Shown here: positions 1 to 11,411 of the stretch, piece by piece
Layout of the letters: each line of letters opens with the position of its first letter
Numbering within the stretch: position 1 is the stretch's first letter
DNA from: Litsea cubeba
Taxonomy: Eukaryota > Streptophyta > Magnoliopsida > Laurales > Lauraceae
Length of the DNA stretch: 64,000 nucleotides
Direction of reading: 5' to 3'
Assembly: GCA_012931725.1 (NCBI GenBank)
Contig: CM022944.1
Span: 14,254,831-14,318,830 of the forward strand
The notes under the pieces: generated by a model
What the model saw: the letters and a program-made list of their open reading frames with translations, nothing else
Told to the model about the DNA's origin: nothing
Databases searched by the model: none
Position numbers and translations under genes: made by a program

Positions 1-840
1 ATTCTGGTTTATTATGCATATATGTTTCCCTTTATGTGGGTCATTTATAAACGACTGTAGATCGTATGTGGACGGTTGATCACCGATGTGTCCGAATCAC
101 TTATAATCCGCTTTGAATGTGAACAGGTTATCCTGATATTTGATCGGTTTATGACCACCGACGTTATGGACGGGCTCTCCCAATTATGTAGGGTTGACCA
201 CCCACAACGGGGACACTTGTCTCCGTGTGAATTATATATTGCTCCATTTAGTGTCTTTTGGATTTATGTCATACGTTCTTTCTTGTCATTAACTTTATCA
301 TTGTTCTATATGATCTTACTTGTCTATATTCAACTTGATATCGTATCTTGATTTCGAATTATGATCATGTTCTTGCTGTTTACGTTACTATATTTGGTGC
401 ATAGGTACCGAGCCCTACTATACCGACGAGACGGAGGAGGTTCAAACGTTTCAAATGTTTGAGCCAACTGATGAACCCGAGTGGGATGCCGGAGATGGTT
501 TTGGAGACGTCTGAGCCTGCATGAGAGAGAACGTCATCTTAGCAATTCTTTAGATGAACTTTCTTTTAATGTTGATAAACATTTCTTTAGTAATTGTTTA
601 ATTCATTCTGCAACTTTAATGATGAATGTTTATTTGGTTTTCGTGTTGGATCTTATTTATAAATATTGATTACCAATAGAATGAAGCTTTCGTTGCATTT
701 AATGAAATTTTATTTAGACTCACCACGGTTTGTGATGTTATGTGGGTCCACTTTTGGAAGCTTGTGTTGTATTAAATACAGAAATTTGAATTTGATTTAA
801 TTTTTCACGTTTTTCCTAATTCTTATTTTGGGGACGTGAT
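1..840 (+). mobile_element. Degenerate LTR-like 3' tail
   Basis: The segment has the look of the 3' part of a non-autonomous LTR element. A short acidic reading frame with several Glu and Asp residues ends at a TGA near position 511. It is followed by AT-rich sequence that closes near 830-840 with a GGGACGTGATA-like end, which resembles the GGGACCGGATCGTGACA end of the solo LTR starting at 1451. I could not find its left end or a target duplication, since it runs off the window. It could equally be unrelated intergenic sequence. Confidence 0.3.
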
Positions 841-1152
841 ACGGACTTTGGTATAATAAGCACGTGGGTGCAGTCGTACTCGTTGAATATTGGTGCATTT
901 TTAAAACCTATATGAAAATTTTGGATTCACTTCAAAAAATTCAATAAAATCATGGGACCGGCCTCAAAACCCAAATGAAAATTGTCGGTTTGCCCCCAAG
1001 ACCAAACAACCTATTACCGTCCATACCCCTCGAGCAAAAATCCTAGGTCCACCACTATTTGCAACCACGCCTCCATCTTGCCTCCATCTTTCTTTCTACT
1101 TCTCTATCTATAACCTGTTAGTCTCTCTCTATCTCTCTCCCTGTGCAACCTA

Positions 1153-1197
<45 letters not shown>

Positions 1198-1450
1198 ACA
1201 GTGGCTTTTCTCCCTTCTGATTTTTCCGTTTTAGAATATCAGGATCAGGGCCTTTAATTTGGACATTTCATGGGTTTTATGATTAGGTCTTTTAATTTGG
1301 GGGTTTTAGGAGTTCTATTGTGATGGGTCTGAAAGTGGTTTTTTTTTAGAGTTTTGAATATGAGTGCTTAGGATGATCACAATTGAAGAATCGATCTTAA
1401 TTCATGTATAAACTTTTCATGTTTCTTTTTTTTTTTGCTGTCTCATTACC
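841..1450. other. Intergenic, no gene recognised
   Basis: No coding motif was recognised. The stretch contains pyrimidine-rich, 5'UTR-like sequence around 1070-1150 leading into a TC microsatellite, then T-rich sequence. The block near 900-1060 might be the worn end of a DNA transposon with captured UTR, but no inverted partner was seen. Confidence 0.4.
1159..1194. repeat. (TC)n microsatellite
   Basis: Uninterrupted TC dinucleotide run of about 36 bases. Confidence 0.95.
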
Positions 1451-1850
1451 TGTAAGACTCCATCCTGAGTTAATCAAGGTTAACTCTAGTTAACTTGGAT
1501 TACAGCTAATTAATCATGTTTAATTAGACTAAGGATGGAAATTGATCAAATGATCTTGAATTAGCCTTGAATGAGTGAATTAGACATAATGAAATGAGAT
1601 TGAAGGATTGTAAATGGATTGAATGAGTTTTTGAACTCAAACTAGGAATTGAGGGACTTTTGTGTAAATACGGATTTTTGCGTATTTCGTCGGATACAGA
1701 AACTCTCGATGCCAACCGTGTATCTTGAGGAGTACGTTCACTTTCGTCAAAGACTCGAAGTCATTTGACGAGTATCAAGTCAAGTAACCCTTCATTTGAC
1801 TTGAATTGTAATTGGTGGATAATTAAGGGGTTAAGTGCAATATAATTGCT

Positions 1851-1857
1851 TATATAA
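1851..1857 (+). promoter_or_regulatory. TATA box of solo LTR
   Basis: TATATAA at this site lies in the expected place for the LTR promoter. The sequence downstream becomes CT-rich (CTTTCTCTCTTTC), as is common after plant transcription starts. Confidence 0.5.
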
Positions 1858-2236
1858 GCCAAAGAGATTTCAATTGATTTTCTTTTACAAACCCTAGCCT
1901 CCATTCCTTTCTTTCTCTCTTTCTTTCTTCATTTCTCACCCACAAACATCAAGATAAGGTCTTGTGAAGTTAAGTTTTGAAGAGGTTTCTACTTCTTCAT
2001 CTTCTTCCTTAACTTGTATTCAAGTTCTTGGAGTATAAGCTTTGGAGAAAAGCTTCAAATTGGGGATTTAAGCTCAAGCTCAAGCTAAGCAAGAGATTTT
2101 CTTCCTCAAATCTTCACAAGAGGCAGGTACTTACATGTTTTATGATTTGTGATGTTTTTGAATGGTTAGAACTCAATTGGACCAAAAAGCCAGATATTTG
2201 GCTTCAGAAATCTAAAGCTCGAACTGAGCTTCTGGG

Positions 2237-2535
2237 TGTCGGTCGACCGACGAGCTGACCGACAGGTATGGAACCTGTTTCCATTGAATTCTAGCTCCCT
2301 CGAATTCTGACCGACGCGTGGTCGGTCGACCGATGACCTGACCGACGACACAAATAAGAAGATGGAGTGAAATTCCAGCTTTCTGGAATTCTGACCGACG
2401 TATCGTCGGTCAGCCGACGTGATGAGGTCGGTCGACCGACAACATGAAGAATGGGTTCAGTGAATTCTAGCTCTCTGGAATTCTGACCGACGCATCGTCG
2501 GTCAGCCGACCCGTAGCTGTCGGTCGACCGACAGG
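2237..2535. repeat. GGTCGACC palindrome cluster inside LTR
   Basis: GTCGGTCGACCGAC-like palindromes recur four or more times, interspersed with a repeated phrase AATTCTAGCTCYCTGGAATTCTGACCGACG. The cluster forms an imperfect tandem array with a unit of about 75-120 bases. Related GGTCGACC palindromes occur in two other LTRs in this window. Confidence 0.75.
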
Positions 2536-3585
2536 CTAACCGACACTGTACAGAAATGTATTGAACTTGTCTGTTTTGAAGCCTAATGTATACAGGCTGA
2601 AAATTGTTAATGTCTAAGCCTTCATAGGTGTAAACTCAATTTTCCGAATACATGATTCAAATGATATTCATAAAAAATAGTACGTGTATTGGAAAATGAA
2701 TGTTTCACTCATTTGCTTGGCTTAGAAGTCTGACTAGAATTGGTTAATCTCTACATTAGTATAGTCATCAAACCGTTGAACGAACTATACGGTATATGAA
2801 TTAAATAAATGAAATGAAATGGGAAGTTACTAACGGTAACAATGCATTGAATTGAATAATGAACCATTCCTGCTGCAGCAGATGCGAGAGGTGTTCCGGA
2901 ATCTCGTGGAAGTTAGTGATCTCTGATCAAGATACTGACTTATTCCACACCATTTGATATTACCCAAGTCATATAATTGAACGTGAACAATCATTGAATA
3001 AAGAGTGTCCTAGTAGATATTAACTTACTGATATTACTGGATCCGTTATTATGAATGGTAAAGAAATGTTATATGTATTGAATTGTTTGATTGATTATTT
3101 GATAGCTAGAACTATCATACACATGTATGTATCGGTTGAACCGTCGTGTTCATGGTACTATTGATGAATGTCACAGGCCCAGATGCCTGTGCCGGTCCTG
3201 CTGAGGCCGCGCCGCCAGCGGAGGATGCCCGCCCGATACTTCCAGGAGGTTTAATCGAGTGGATCTGATTTCGGAGTGTGAATGGAATTCTTTTTGAAGC
3301 AAATTAGAATTAGATTTTTGTAAACCATGTTGGTATGTAATTAGAAGTCCCCGTATTGTATTAAGTATACGGTGGTTGACTTCCTTGAACATAGAACTGA
3401 ACTTATGTATTGTGTTTTCGTCAATGTATATTTTCCGCAATTTTATACAGTTGACAAGTATTGTATTTGATATCCCTTGTGAGTTTCGTTTTAGCTTTTG
3501 TTAATTCGGAATTTACGGGAGTAAGTATGCACTCGCGACTCGGAGTTTGTCCGAGCTAATCAAATCTCGGGACCGGATCGTGACA

Positions 3586-5150
3586 TTACGTGAGACAATA
3601 TATTAATTAGATCTAAAGTTCATGTCACCGATGGTGTTTCGGTACTCTTTGGGATGTTCAAAACTATCTATTGTACTCTATGTTCATGTTGTTATAGGAT
3701 GTTACATTGTTGTGAGATGTTAAAACTGCTTCTTGTAACTGAGGTGTACAGATATTGTAGATGGTTGTTGATGTTTTTTTTTTTTTTTTTTTTTTTGTTT
3801 TTGGGTAAAAGGTTGTTGATGTTATAGTATGTCTAGTCTGGTTATGCTTGTAAACTCGAACTTATAAATTCTAAAAAAAAAAAGACTCAGTCTCTAGCCA
3901 CATTACATGGTTTAGAATAAAGATGATCAACCTAGTCAACCTATGATTATATTCATGTGCTGTTTGATCCAATCCTCTTTTGTGTTATCGGATCTTTGAA
4001 GATCCCGAACTACAACAAAATCAACACTGTTTGCTTTACCACATGAAGACATTACCGTATTGTGGTTTTGCGTCATGCCTAAAAAGCATTGATGTTTAGT
4101 AATAATTTAGGAGTTGATCTAAACGCAACAACTAGATCCAAATTACCTTTTAAGTTTCTTTCATGTATGCGTGTAGCTAACCTAGCAATGAGGCCCATAT
4201 CTTATTAATATGTGCCACAACAATTATTTGTCTTAGATCGCAGTCCACAAGGTTAAGTTCACAACACAGGACCAACAATCCATTGAAGACCACCACCGCC
4301 ACCACCAATAGCACCAAACCAAACCCCGTGTTTGGTGCATACTAACTATTCTCATCAATCAGTCACAATTACTAGTGTAGTTATCAATTAGGTTCATGAG
4401 TTCTCATCAATCCACTTCATGTATTGTACTCCTATCGGATATGGTTTAAAAGAGGATGTCATTTATATATGATTATTTGGATAACCCTATAGTCTTAGTA
4501 CGAAGGGTTTGGACCTAGGCTTGTGCTTAGGCTTTAGCTTGGAGCTATATAATGGGGTCCTTATTTTGGAATTTATTATATTAGGCCTGACTTGGGTTGA
4601 CCATGTTCCATTCCGAGACGAGTTGGCCTTCTTTTGGGCCAAGTTGACCCAATGTTTGATTGGACGACATGGAAGTTTTGTCCTAATAATGAATGCCCTA
4701 TACCATTTCAATCTTACGCAACTATTTCGAAGAGTAACACATATTTCTTCACAATGGACATCTTCCAATTATCTCAGCTAGCCCATCTAACCATTAATCT
4801 TCAAGTGTCATGGGTGGGCCATTGGTGATCAAAGTAACCCATTTGTAGACATCTATCTGGTGTGGGTGCATTTATCGCCTTAAGAATGTTAGAGAAAAAA
4901 TAATAATAAATGACTTTGATTGGAAGGATGGCCAAGGTCGCGGGTCACGCTCTCCTTAAGGGAATAAAACCTTTTCTTGTAATTGAGGTGGATTTTGCCT
5001 TGGCCCAATCCATGATGATGATCAATCAAGACTTTGGACGTCTTGAACAGTTTGATAGCCGCAATTTTCATTGATGTCAGCAAAATAAGACTCATTTTCT
5101 ACTATCAACTTTGGGCGTGGTACATGTTCTAATTGAGGATCCCATGGTTA
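3586..5150. other. Intergenic, no gene recognised
   Basis: No conserved coding motif was seen on either strand. It contains a T tract at about 3775-3796 and ordinary AT-rich sequence. The last part, from about 5090, may be the leader of the copia element that follows, but I could not identify an LTR or a primer-binding site there. Confidence 0.4.
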
Positions 5151-5199
5151 GATCTACAAACCAAACCAACAACTTCAATCTTTGGCATTGCCATGATTA

Positions 5200-5864
5200 C
5201 ATTCGTCGGAACAACATCCTGAATGCAATCGTGGTACACTCGATATGATGTTTATCGGACAACCAAGACTTCAAAAGGAGTTATGGGATGCTTTGGTGCA
5301 AAAATATCACTCGGAGGATGCTGGTAATCGTAAATATTTGGTGAGTGATTTTTTATTTCAAAGTGATTGATAGTAAACTAGTTCTTGATTAGGTCCATGA
5401 TCATCAAATTATCATCAACAATTTATTGGCTCAAGGTTACAATTTTGATGAAGATTTTCTTGTTTCAACGGTGATAGCAAAATCACCTCCTAGTTGGAAA
5501 GATCGCCGTTCAAAATTTAAAACATAAGGAGTCGATATCAATCCAAGATTTGTTACAAAATCTTAAAATTTAGGAGGAAATATAGAATTTGTGATTTGAA
5601 AGAGGAACAATCCAAAATTGTAGCAAAAGCTAATATATTGGAATCAGATTTTCATTCAAGAAATAAGCAGAAAAAGAAGAAAATTATTGATGTTAATGAG
5701 AAGTCTAAGGTTGATTTTAAGAAATCCAAACATAAGAAGGGCGAATGTTTCCATTGTGGCAAACTAAGCCATTTTAAACGGGATTGCCGGATTCTCAAAC
5801 GAAAGAAACAGGCTAAATCTAAGAAAAATACTAAAGACCAAACACATGTGACTGAAGAATAAAA
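5200..5864 (+). pseudogene. copia gag remnant with CCHC knuckle
   Basis: The first part encodes a broken gag peptide with an ELWDALVQKYHSEDAG-like motif typical of the plant copia gag family. It is followed by basic, lysine-rich sequence and one intact CX2CX4HX4C zinc knuckle (CFHCGKLSHFKRDC) encoded near 5748-5790. The knuckle would bind RNA during particle assembly. Frame changes and stops near 5250-5600 make this a pseudogene. A TAA at about 5860 separates it from the protease segment. Confidence 0.85.
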
Positions 5865-5892
5865 ACTTGCACCAGTCATTTCAGAAATTAAT

Positions 5893-6960
5893 ATGGTGGG
5901 AAATGATAATGAGTGGTGGGTTGACACTGGGGCTACTCGTCATGTTTCCTATGATAAGGCATTAATCAAAATATTTGTTAATGGAGGAGATGGCCATGAA
6001 TTATACATGTCTCTAAAATGGTCGGATATGAAAGGGTGGACCTTAAGTTGTCCTCCTGCAAAATCCTCAATCAAATTGGTTTTCGAGGCGGATAAGTTTA
6101 TTTTGATGAAAAATGGGACATATGTAGCATGGGTTATGCCACCAATGGAATGTTCAAAATTAATATCAATAATGAATCTTCTCATCCTGTTTATTTGATT
6201 GTGTCTTTTGATACTTGGCATGCTAGATTAGGACATGTGAATGCTAGTTCTATCGGATCTTTGATTCACTAGGATTAATTCCAAAATGTAATTATAATAA
6301 AAGTGATAAATGTGAAATATGTGTTAAAGCTAAAATAACTCGGAAACCCTTTCCCTCTGTAAAAAGACACTCACAAAAATTAGGTTTAATCTATTTTGAT
6401 ATATGTAAGTTAAATGAAATCATAACTAGAGGAGGAAAGCGGTATTTTCTCACTTTTATAGATGATCACTCTAGATTTACTTATATTTATTTAATGCATA
6501 CCAAAGATGAAGCATTATCTAAATTTAAAATTTATGTAAATGAAGTTGTAAACAAATTAGCTTTAAATTAAGGTCCAAACCTTAAGAAGATCAGTGGAGG
6601 TGAATACACCTCTAAGGAATTTGATGAATTATGTGGATCCAAAGGCCTTAGACATGAGACTACAACCCCTTATTCTCCCAATCAAAATGGTTTAGCGGAA
6701 CGAAAAAATCGAACCTTAGTTGAAATGGTAAATTCTATGTTAACTAGTTCCGGTCTAAACAAAAATTTATGGGGAGAGGCCATATTGACCGCATGTTATA
6801 TATTAAACTGAATACCACATAAAAAGACTTGTCTCACCCCATTTGAGATATAGAAGGGAAGGTCACCAAATCTTTCTTATTTTAGAGTTTGGGGTTGTAG
6901 GGCTCTAGTAAGATTACCGGATCCAAAGATTTCAAAAATAGGACTAAAGGCTATTAAATG
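5893..6960 (+). pseudogene. copia protease and integrase remnant
   Basis: The start shows the aspartic protease site in the form WWVDTGATRHVS. Next come a GAG-pre-integrase-like stretch (DTWHARLGHVN, then two Cys-containing residues around KCEICVKAK) and an integrase core with a readable TTPYSPNQNGLAERKNRTL signature near 6660-6715. Frames shift several times and stops interrupt the reading. The family cleaves the polyprotein and inserts cDNA; this copy cannot. Confidence 0.85.
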
Positions 6961-7264
6961 TGTTTTTTTTTTCTTCTATGCTTTAAATAGTAAGGCCTAC
7001 ATATTCTTAACATTAGAAAGTGTAGGTGGTATAGATAAAAATATTATTATTGAGTCTTGTGATGCACAATTTTATGAAAAATCTTTCAAAAGAAACTTAC
7101 ATGTTGACCTTTCAAACTCTGTTGGACCTAATACATCTTCTTATAATGAACATGATAATGGTATAAATATTGATGAGGATCATGAATCCCAAATTGATAT
7201 CGTACCTAGGCGGAATAAACGGGCCAAGAAAGATCCTTCATATAGTTTTGGCTCCGATTTTTAT

Positions 7265-8115
7265 TTGTATCTTGTAAAAGGAGATAGGTCCACATTAAAG
7301 AACTCTTTCTTAATGTTAAATGTTGATAATGACCCCCTAGCCTTTAATGAGGCAATAGGCTCTAGAGATGCTCCATTTTGGAAAGAGGTTATCAATGACG
7401 AAATCGACGCCATTATGACTAATTATACATGGAAATTGGTTGACTTACTGCCAGGGTCAAAACCCATTGGATGTAAGTGATCTTTAAATGCAAGTTAAGA
7501 TCCAATGGGTTAGTGGAAAACTTCAAAGGCCGATTAGTGGCTAAGGGGTTTTGCCAAAAGGAAGGTATAGATTATTTTGATACATATGCTCCTGTTGCAA
7601 GATTATCTACTATTAGAGGTCTTGTTGCTATTGCCTCAGTGTATAACCTGGTAATACATCAAATGGATATTAAGATTGTGTTTTTGCATGGTGACTTAGA
7701 TGAGGAAATATATATGCATCAACCTAATGGATTGGTTATGCCAGGTCAAGAGCATAAAGTATGCAAGCTCATTAAATCCCTTTACGGCCTCAAACAAGCA
7801 CCAAAACAACGGCATGATAAATTTGATAGTATTATTGTTTCTCATGGTTTTCTACAGAATGATTCTGATAAATGTGTTTATTATAAATTTACACATGATC
7901 GATAGAGGTGTGATTATATGCATATATGTTGATGACATGCTTGTTTTTGTACTGATAATGCTATTGTTATAGAAACCAAAGATTTTTTTTTTTTTTATCA
8001 TCATACTTTAACATGAAAGACATGGGGGATGCCGATATCATTTTAGGCATAAAGATTTTGAGAGGAGAAAATAGTATTTCTCTTACTCAATCTCATTATA
8101 TAAAAAAATATACTT
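7265..8115 (+). pseudogene. copia reverse transcriptase remnant
   Basis: Readable copia reverse transcriptase motifs include WKLVDLLPGSKPIGCK, then VAKGFCQKEGIDYFDTYAPVA, then SLYGLKQAPKQ, then the catalytic YVDDM box near 7925-7940. A TGA at about 7478 and a frame break near 7900 separate the pieces, and a T run at about 7982-7996 adds another shift. The YVDD aspartates themselves are preserved. Confidence 0.9.
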
Positions 8116-8142
8116 AATAAATATGACAATAGTATTTCAAAG

Positions 8143-8640
8143 ATGGCCTCCATCCCAATAAATCCTAGCATTAAATTGGTAAATAATGATGATAGATCCA
8201 TTTCTCAATTGGATTACGCTAGTGTAGTTGGCAGTTTAATGTATGTAATACATTGCACTCGTTCTGATATTGCTTTTGTTGTGGGGGTATTGAGCCGATT
8301 TACAAATAATCCAGGACATATGCATTGGAATTCTATTTAAAGAGTCTTTGGTTATTTGAAGATGACCATGAACTATGATTTACATTATAGTAGGGAGCCA
8401 ATTGTACTTGAAGGGTACACTGATGCAAGTTGGATTAAAGGTTCTGATCACTCTAAATCCACAAGCGAATGGATTTTCATGTTTGCAGGGGCAACAGTGT
8501 CATGAGCTTTTAAGAAACAAACATGTACAACTCATTCTATAATGGAGTCATAGTTTGTAGCTTTGGCAGCAACAGGCAAAGAGACTGAAAGGTTAAGGGA
8601 TTTAGTAACAGAGATTCCTCTTTGGTCTAAACTGATATCA
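8143..8640 (+). pseudogene. copia RNase H remnant, 3' truncated
   Basis: The segment reads through the connection motif (YASVVGSLMYVIHCTRSDIA) into the RNase H start (LEGYTDASWIKG) and the KKQTCTTHSIMES block, with stops at about 8338, 8502 and 8551. The homology ends around EIPLWSKLIS. Beyond about 8640 the sequence matches, in reverse, the LTR family seen at 20089-21864. Confidence 0.85.
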
Positions 8641-9063
8641 GCTTATACACAATGCTTTTATATGGCTAAGCAATAACCTTACAAGCAAATGATTTCTCTC
8701 AAAGAAAGTGTCTTCACAAAACACTCTAAGAGATTACAATTTAAGCTCAAATAAATTGCCTCTAAATAGGCGGATATGAAATTGTAAAACAACTCACACA
8801 GACACACTAAGGTAGCGTTTGGTTCGCTGGAATGGTTGTAGGCGGGAATGAAATGGAGACCGGAATGACTCTGGAATGGAATGAGGCAGGAATAGGAATT
8901 TCCATTCCAGCGTTTGGTACGCTAAGGAATCAACCCAGTTGATTCCTGTTTGTGCGTTTGGTACGCTAGAATGAGTCATGGAATGTAATAAAATTTACAT
9001 AAGACTGACCAAAATACCCTTATTAGATTTTTATCTTTGGCTTAGTCAATGTATAGATTATAA

Positions 9064-9236
9064 TATTATTAAATAGGTGGGGCCCACACAAGCTCTTCTA
9101 TTTTATAATCTTATAATAATAATAATAATGTATAAATTATATTATTATTATATAGGTGGGGCCCACACAAGCTATTCTATTTTATAATCTTATAATAATA
9201 ATAATAATAATGTATAGATTATATTATTATTATTAT
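9064..9236. repeat. About 80-bp tandem repeat, left part
   Basis: Two units of a repeat containing AGGTGGGGCCCACACAAG, then CTATTTTATAATCTTATAATAATAAT, then an ATTATATTATTAT tract (the middle phrase is written here with its ATA run shortened). The same unit recurs about eleven times at 11412-12280. The two blocks were probably one array before the 9237-11411 insertion. Confidence 0.85.
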
Positions 9237-9376
9237 GGGGCATTCGGTGACGGGTCCCTAAACATTTCACTTTATAGCCTTATATCCACAAAAAAAGTCA
9301 TAGAGCCAAAGGTCATTCCCACACTTATTCACACATAAAATGTCTAATTTAACCTTTCTTTAAATCTTATCCCATG

Positions 9377-9379
<3 letters not shown>

Positions 9380-9415
<36 letters not shown>
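9380..9415. repeat. Poly(G) tract
   Basis: An uninterrupted run of about 36 G. Such runs are unstable and may be misassembled in length. It can form G-quadruplex structures. Confidence 0.95.
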
Positions 9416-9416
<1 letters not shown>

Positions 9417-9479
9417 TATCCCATTTAATAATGGCCAACTAAACATTAATTGCCCACGATTAATGGAATCCCCAGATTT

Positions 9480-10205
9480 TCAAATAAATTATAAGTTATA
9501 AATTTCAAAATAACGAAAATAAGTTTTAAAAAATAAAATAATTTCAAAAAATGAAATAAGTTTAAAAAAAGTAATATATAATCAAATAACGCAAATAAAT
9601 TGAAAAAGACTCAAATAAGTTTCAAAATATCCAAATAAATTTCAGAAAATATAAATAAATTTCAAAAGACTCAAATAAATCTCAAAAGATCCAAAGAAAT
9701 TCTAAAAAATGCAAATAAATTTAAAATAACTAAAATAAATTTTAAAAAATACAATAATTTCAAAAAATACAATAAATTTAAAAAGATACAAATAAATTTC
9801 AAAAGACGCAAATAAATTTAAAAAACGCATATAGATTTCAAAAAACTTATATAAATTTGCTAAAAAACTCAGATAAATTTTGAAAAAAAGCTCAGATAGA
9901 TTTACCAAAAATACAAAGAAACATGACAGAAAATAAATAAATTTGAACAACACTCAGCTAAATTTACCAAAAATTCAGATAAATTGTGAAAAAAAAACTC
10001 AGATAAATTTACCAAAAACACAAAGAAATATGATAGAAAACAGATAAATTTGAACAACATTCAGATAAATATGACAGAAAATAGATAAATTTGAACAAAA
10101 ACAGATAAATTGACAAAAACTCAAATAAATTTCACCAAAATACAGATAAATTTGAAAGAAACTCAGATAAATGTTATAAAAAATAGATAAATTTAAAAAA
10201 AAACA
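9480..10205. repeat. AT-rich degenerate tandem repeat (AAATAAATTT...)
   Basis: A short unit close to ACTCAAATAAATTTCAAAAA, with length about 18-22, is repeated with heavy drift across the whole stretch. Open frames on the - strand here encode only Phe/Leu/Tyr-rich peptides and are artefacts of this repeat. Confidence 0.8.
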
Positions 10206-11240
10206 TGGATAAACCCGGGACCCGCTGCCTTTCTTTTCCGATAACATCAACGGCAATGGTGGGTTCCGGTCATCATGTTAGTAAATGCTACTGGGCTTTT
10301 GGGCTGAGTGGGTCAGACCTGACCTGGAACCTACTCTTTCTCGCCTCTGTTCGGAGAAAGAGCCTGGGTTCTTCCTTCCTGGCCTCTGTTCAGGCAATTG
10401 TAAAGATTTCCTGTGAGGGGATGTTGTAGATGATTGAATGGTCCTGTGAGGGGATGCTGTAGACACCATGCAAGGTGAAGATCATAATGCTTCATTCCCT
10501 TGCCTTTGATGTTGACCATCGCCGACGGGTCTGGATCGGAATAACCGGCGGCTGGAGAGGCTTTGGATGTTGGAGTGTTCACTAGAAAACCCCTTCTTCC
10601 TTCTTCCCTCTCCCATCACCTCTGAATCATTGTCGTTTTCGCTGGTCAGTCCGAGCCGGAAGGAATCGATCTTGAGATCGCTGACCTAGTCGCTGAGCTT
10701 GCCCTCGTCCTCGATCAGGCTCTTCTCGCGTCCGCCTGTCCCGGCCGGGAACTCTCCTCGCGGCGGTGGGTTCCTTGGATTCCGGCCATTGCCGGCGGGT
10801 TTGGATCGGAATGACGGACGGCTGGAGAGGCTTCGGATGCTGGAGTATTCTAGGGTTTGGATGGGAATACAAGGAGGAGGAGAAAACCCTGGGCATTTAA
10901 GCTAAGAGAGGGAAGTGGAAATGGTGGAGCTGTGGGAGAAACCAGTTGCAGAAAGGGAGGATTTTAGGGATCGAAGGAAGAGCTAGTTCCCAGAGGTGAT
11001 GGGAGAGGGAAGAAGGAAGAAGGGGTTTTCGTTTGTTCGTTGGTGGGAAGTGGGGTTTTAGCAAATCCGATAACCCCTTTCTCCGTTTCGAATTTCTGCA
11101 AGAAACTCGGTCATCGAATCCCCTCAAGAATCTCCTGCTCTTTTCTAGAACGAAGACGAAGACGATGTGCAGAGATCAGCGCAAATGTAGGCTCGTTTAA
11201 GAGGGATAATACGAATTCTAAAATTTTAAATTTCAAAATT
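10206..11240 (-). pseudogene. GC-rich captured gene sequence, unidentified
   Basis: GC content rises sharply compared with the flanks, and the - strand reads like a 5'UTR and first exon of a plant gene (CCATCACCTCTGG, CCTAAAATCCTCCC, then coding-like sequence). One - strand frame gives LIEDEGKLSD, a stop, then VSDLKIDSFRLGLTSENDND, which looks like genuine protein sequence with a nonsense change. I do not recognise the family. Parts are duplicated and inverted: about 65 bases around 10510-10580 recur at 10780-10850, and a 40-base block recurs inverted. This fits gene capture by the surrounding element. Confidence 0.55.
10585..11030. repeat. Perfect 40-bp inverted repeat pair
   Basis: Bases 10585-10624 (starting GAAAACCCCTTCTTCC) are the exact reverse complement of 10991-11030. 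The arms are separated by about 366 bases of GC-rich captured sequence. A transcript would form a hairpin. Perfect identity suggests a recent event compared with the decay nearby. Confidence 0.9.
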
Positions 11241-11411
11241 TATGCCTAAAATGGTTAAAAGGGCAATTTAGTCTTGAAAAATGAGAACATGTAGGCGCAG
11301 GGACCTATGGCTGCAAACAGTCTAGCTGAATGGACCATAGGCCTTAAAAAGTATTTCCTTGGACTGGAGGCTGGAAACATCGACTTATAGGGACATTTCG
11401 CTAATTTTGCC

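Larger units (their letters stand above)
1451..3585 (+). mobile_element. Solo LTR, 2.1 kb, probably Ty3-type
   Basis: The element starts TGTAAGACTCC and ends GGACCGGATCGTGACA, so it has the TG...CA termini of an LTR. The adjacent 5-mers are TTACC on the left and TTACG on the right, a target duplication with one mismatch. No internal region or second LTR flanks it, so it is a solo LTR left by recombination. A TATA-like TATATAA lies about 400 bases in, followed by pyrimidine-rich sequence, which fits a + strand U3-R-U5 order. The first few hundred bases after the TATA hold several GGTCGACC-type palindromes. The Ty3 assignment rests on length and end sequence only; copia is not excluded. Confidence 0.75.
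5160..8640 (+). mobile_element. Decayed Ty1/copia retrotransposon body
   Basis: Fragments of gag, protease, integrase, reverse transcriptase and RNase H occur in the order diagnostic of Ty1/copia (integrase before reverse transcriptase). Stop codons and frameshifts break every domain, so it is not autonomous. No flanking LTR pair was found. The 3' end of RNase H is cut off near 8640, where an LTR of another orientation begins, so the element's own 3' LTR is missing. The domains are otherwise in register and show no large internal deletion. Confidence 0.9.
9237..11411. mobile_element. Probable small Pack-MULE nested in the array
   Basis: The left edge is GGGGCATTCGGTGACGGGTCC and the right edge, reverse complemented, is GGCAAAATTAGCGAAATGTC, followed by CCCTA-like sequence on both arms. 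This resembles a worn Mutator-type terminal repeat. Both sides are flanked by TATTATTAT, a 9-mer, as expected for a Mutator insertion, although the repeat-rich context makes the match weak evidence. The interior holds AT-rich repeats and a GC-rich, gene-like block. No transposase was seen. Confidence 0.5.

Noticed and set aside
9702..10256. Phe/Leu/Tyr-rich - strand frames resembling membrane proteins
   Set aside because: They arise from the AAATAAATTT repeat and have no conserved motif.
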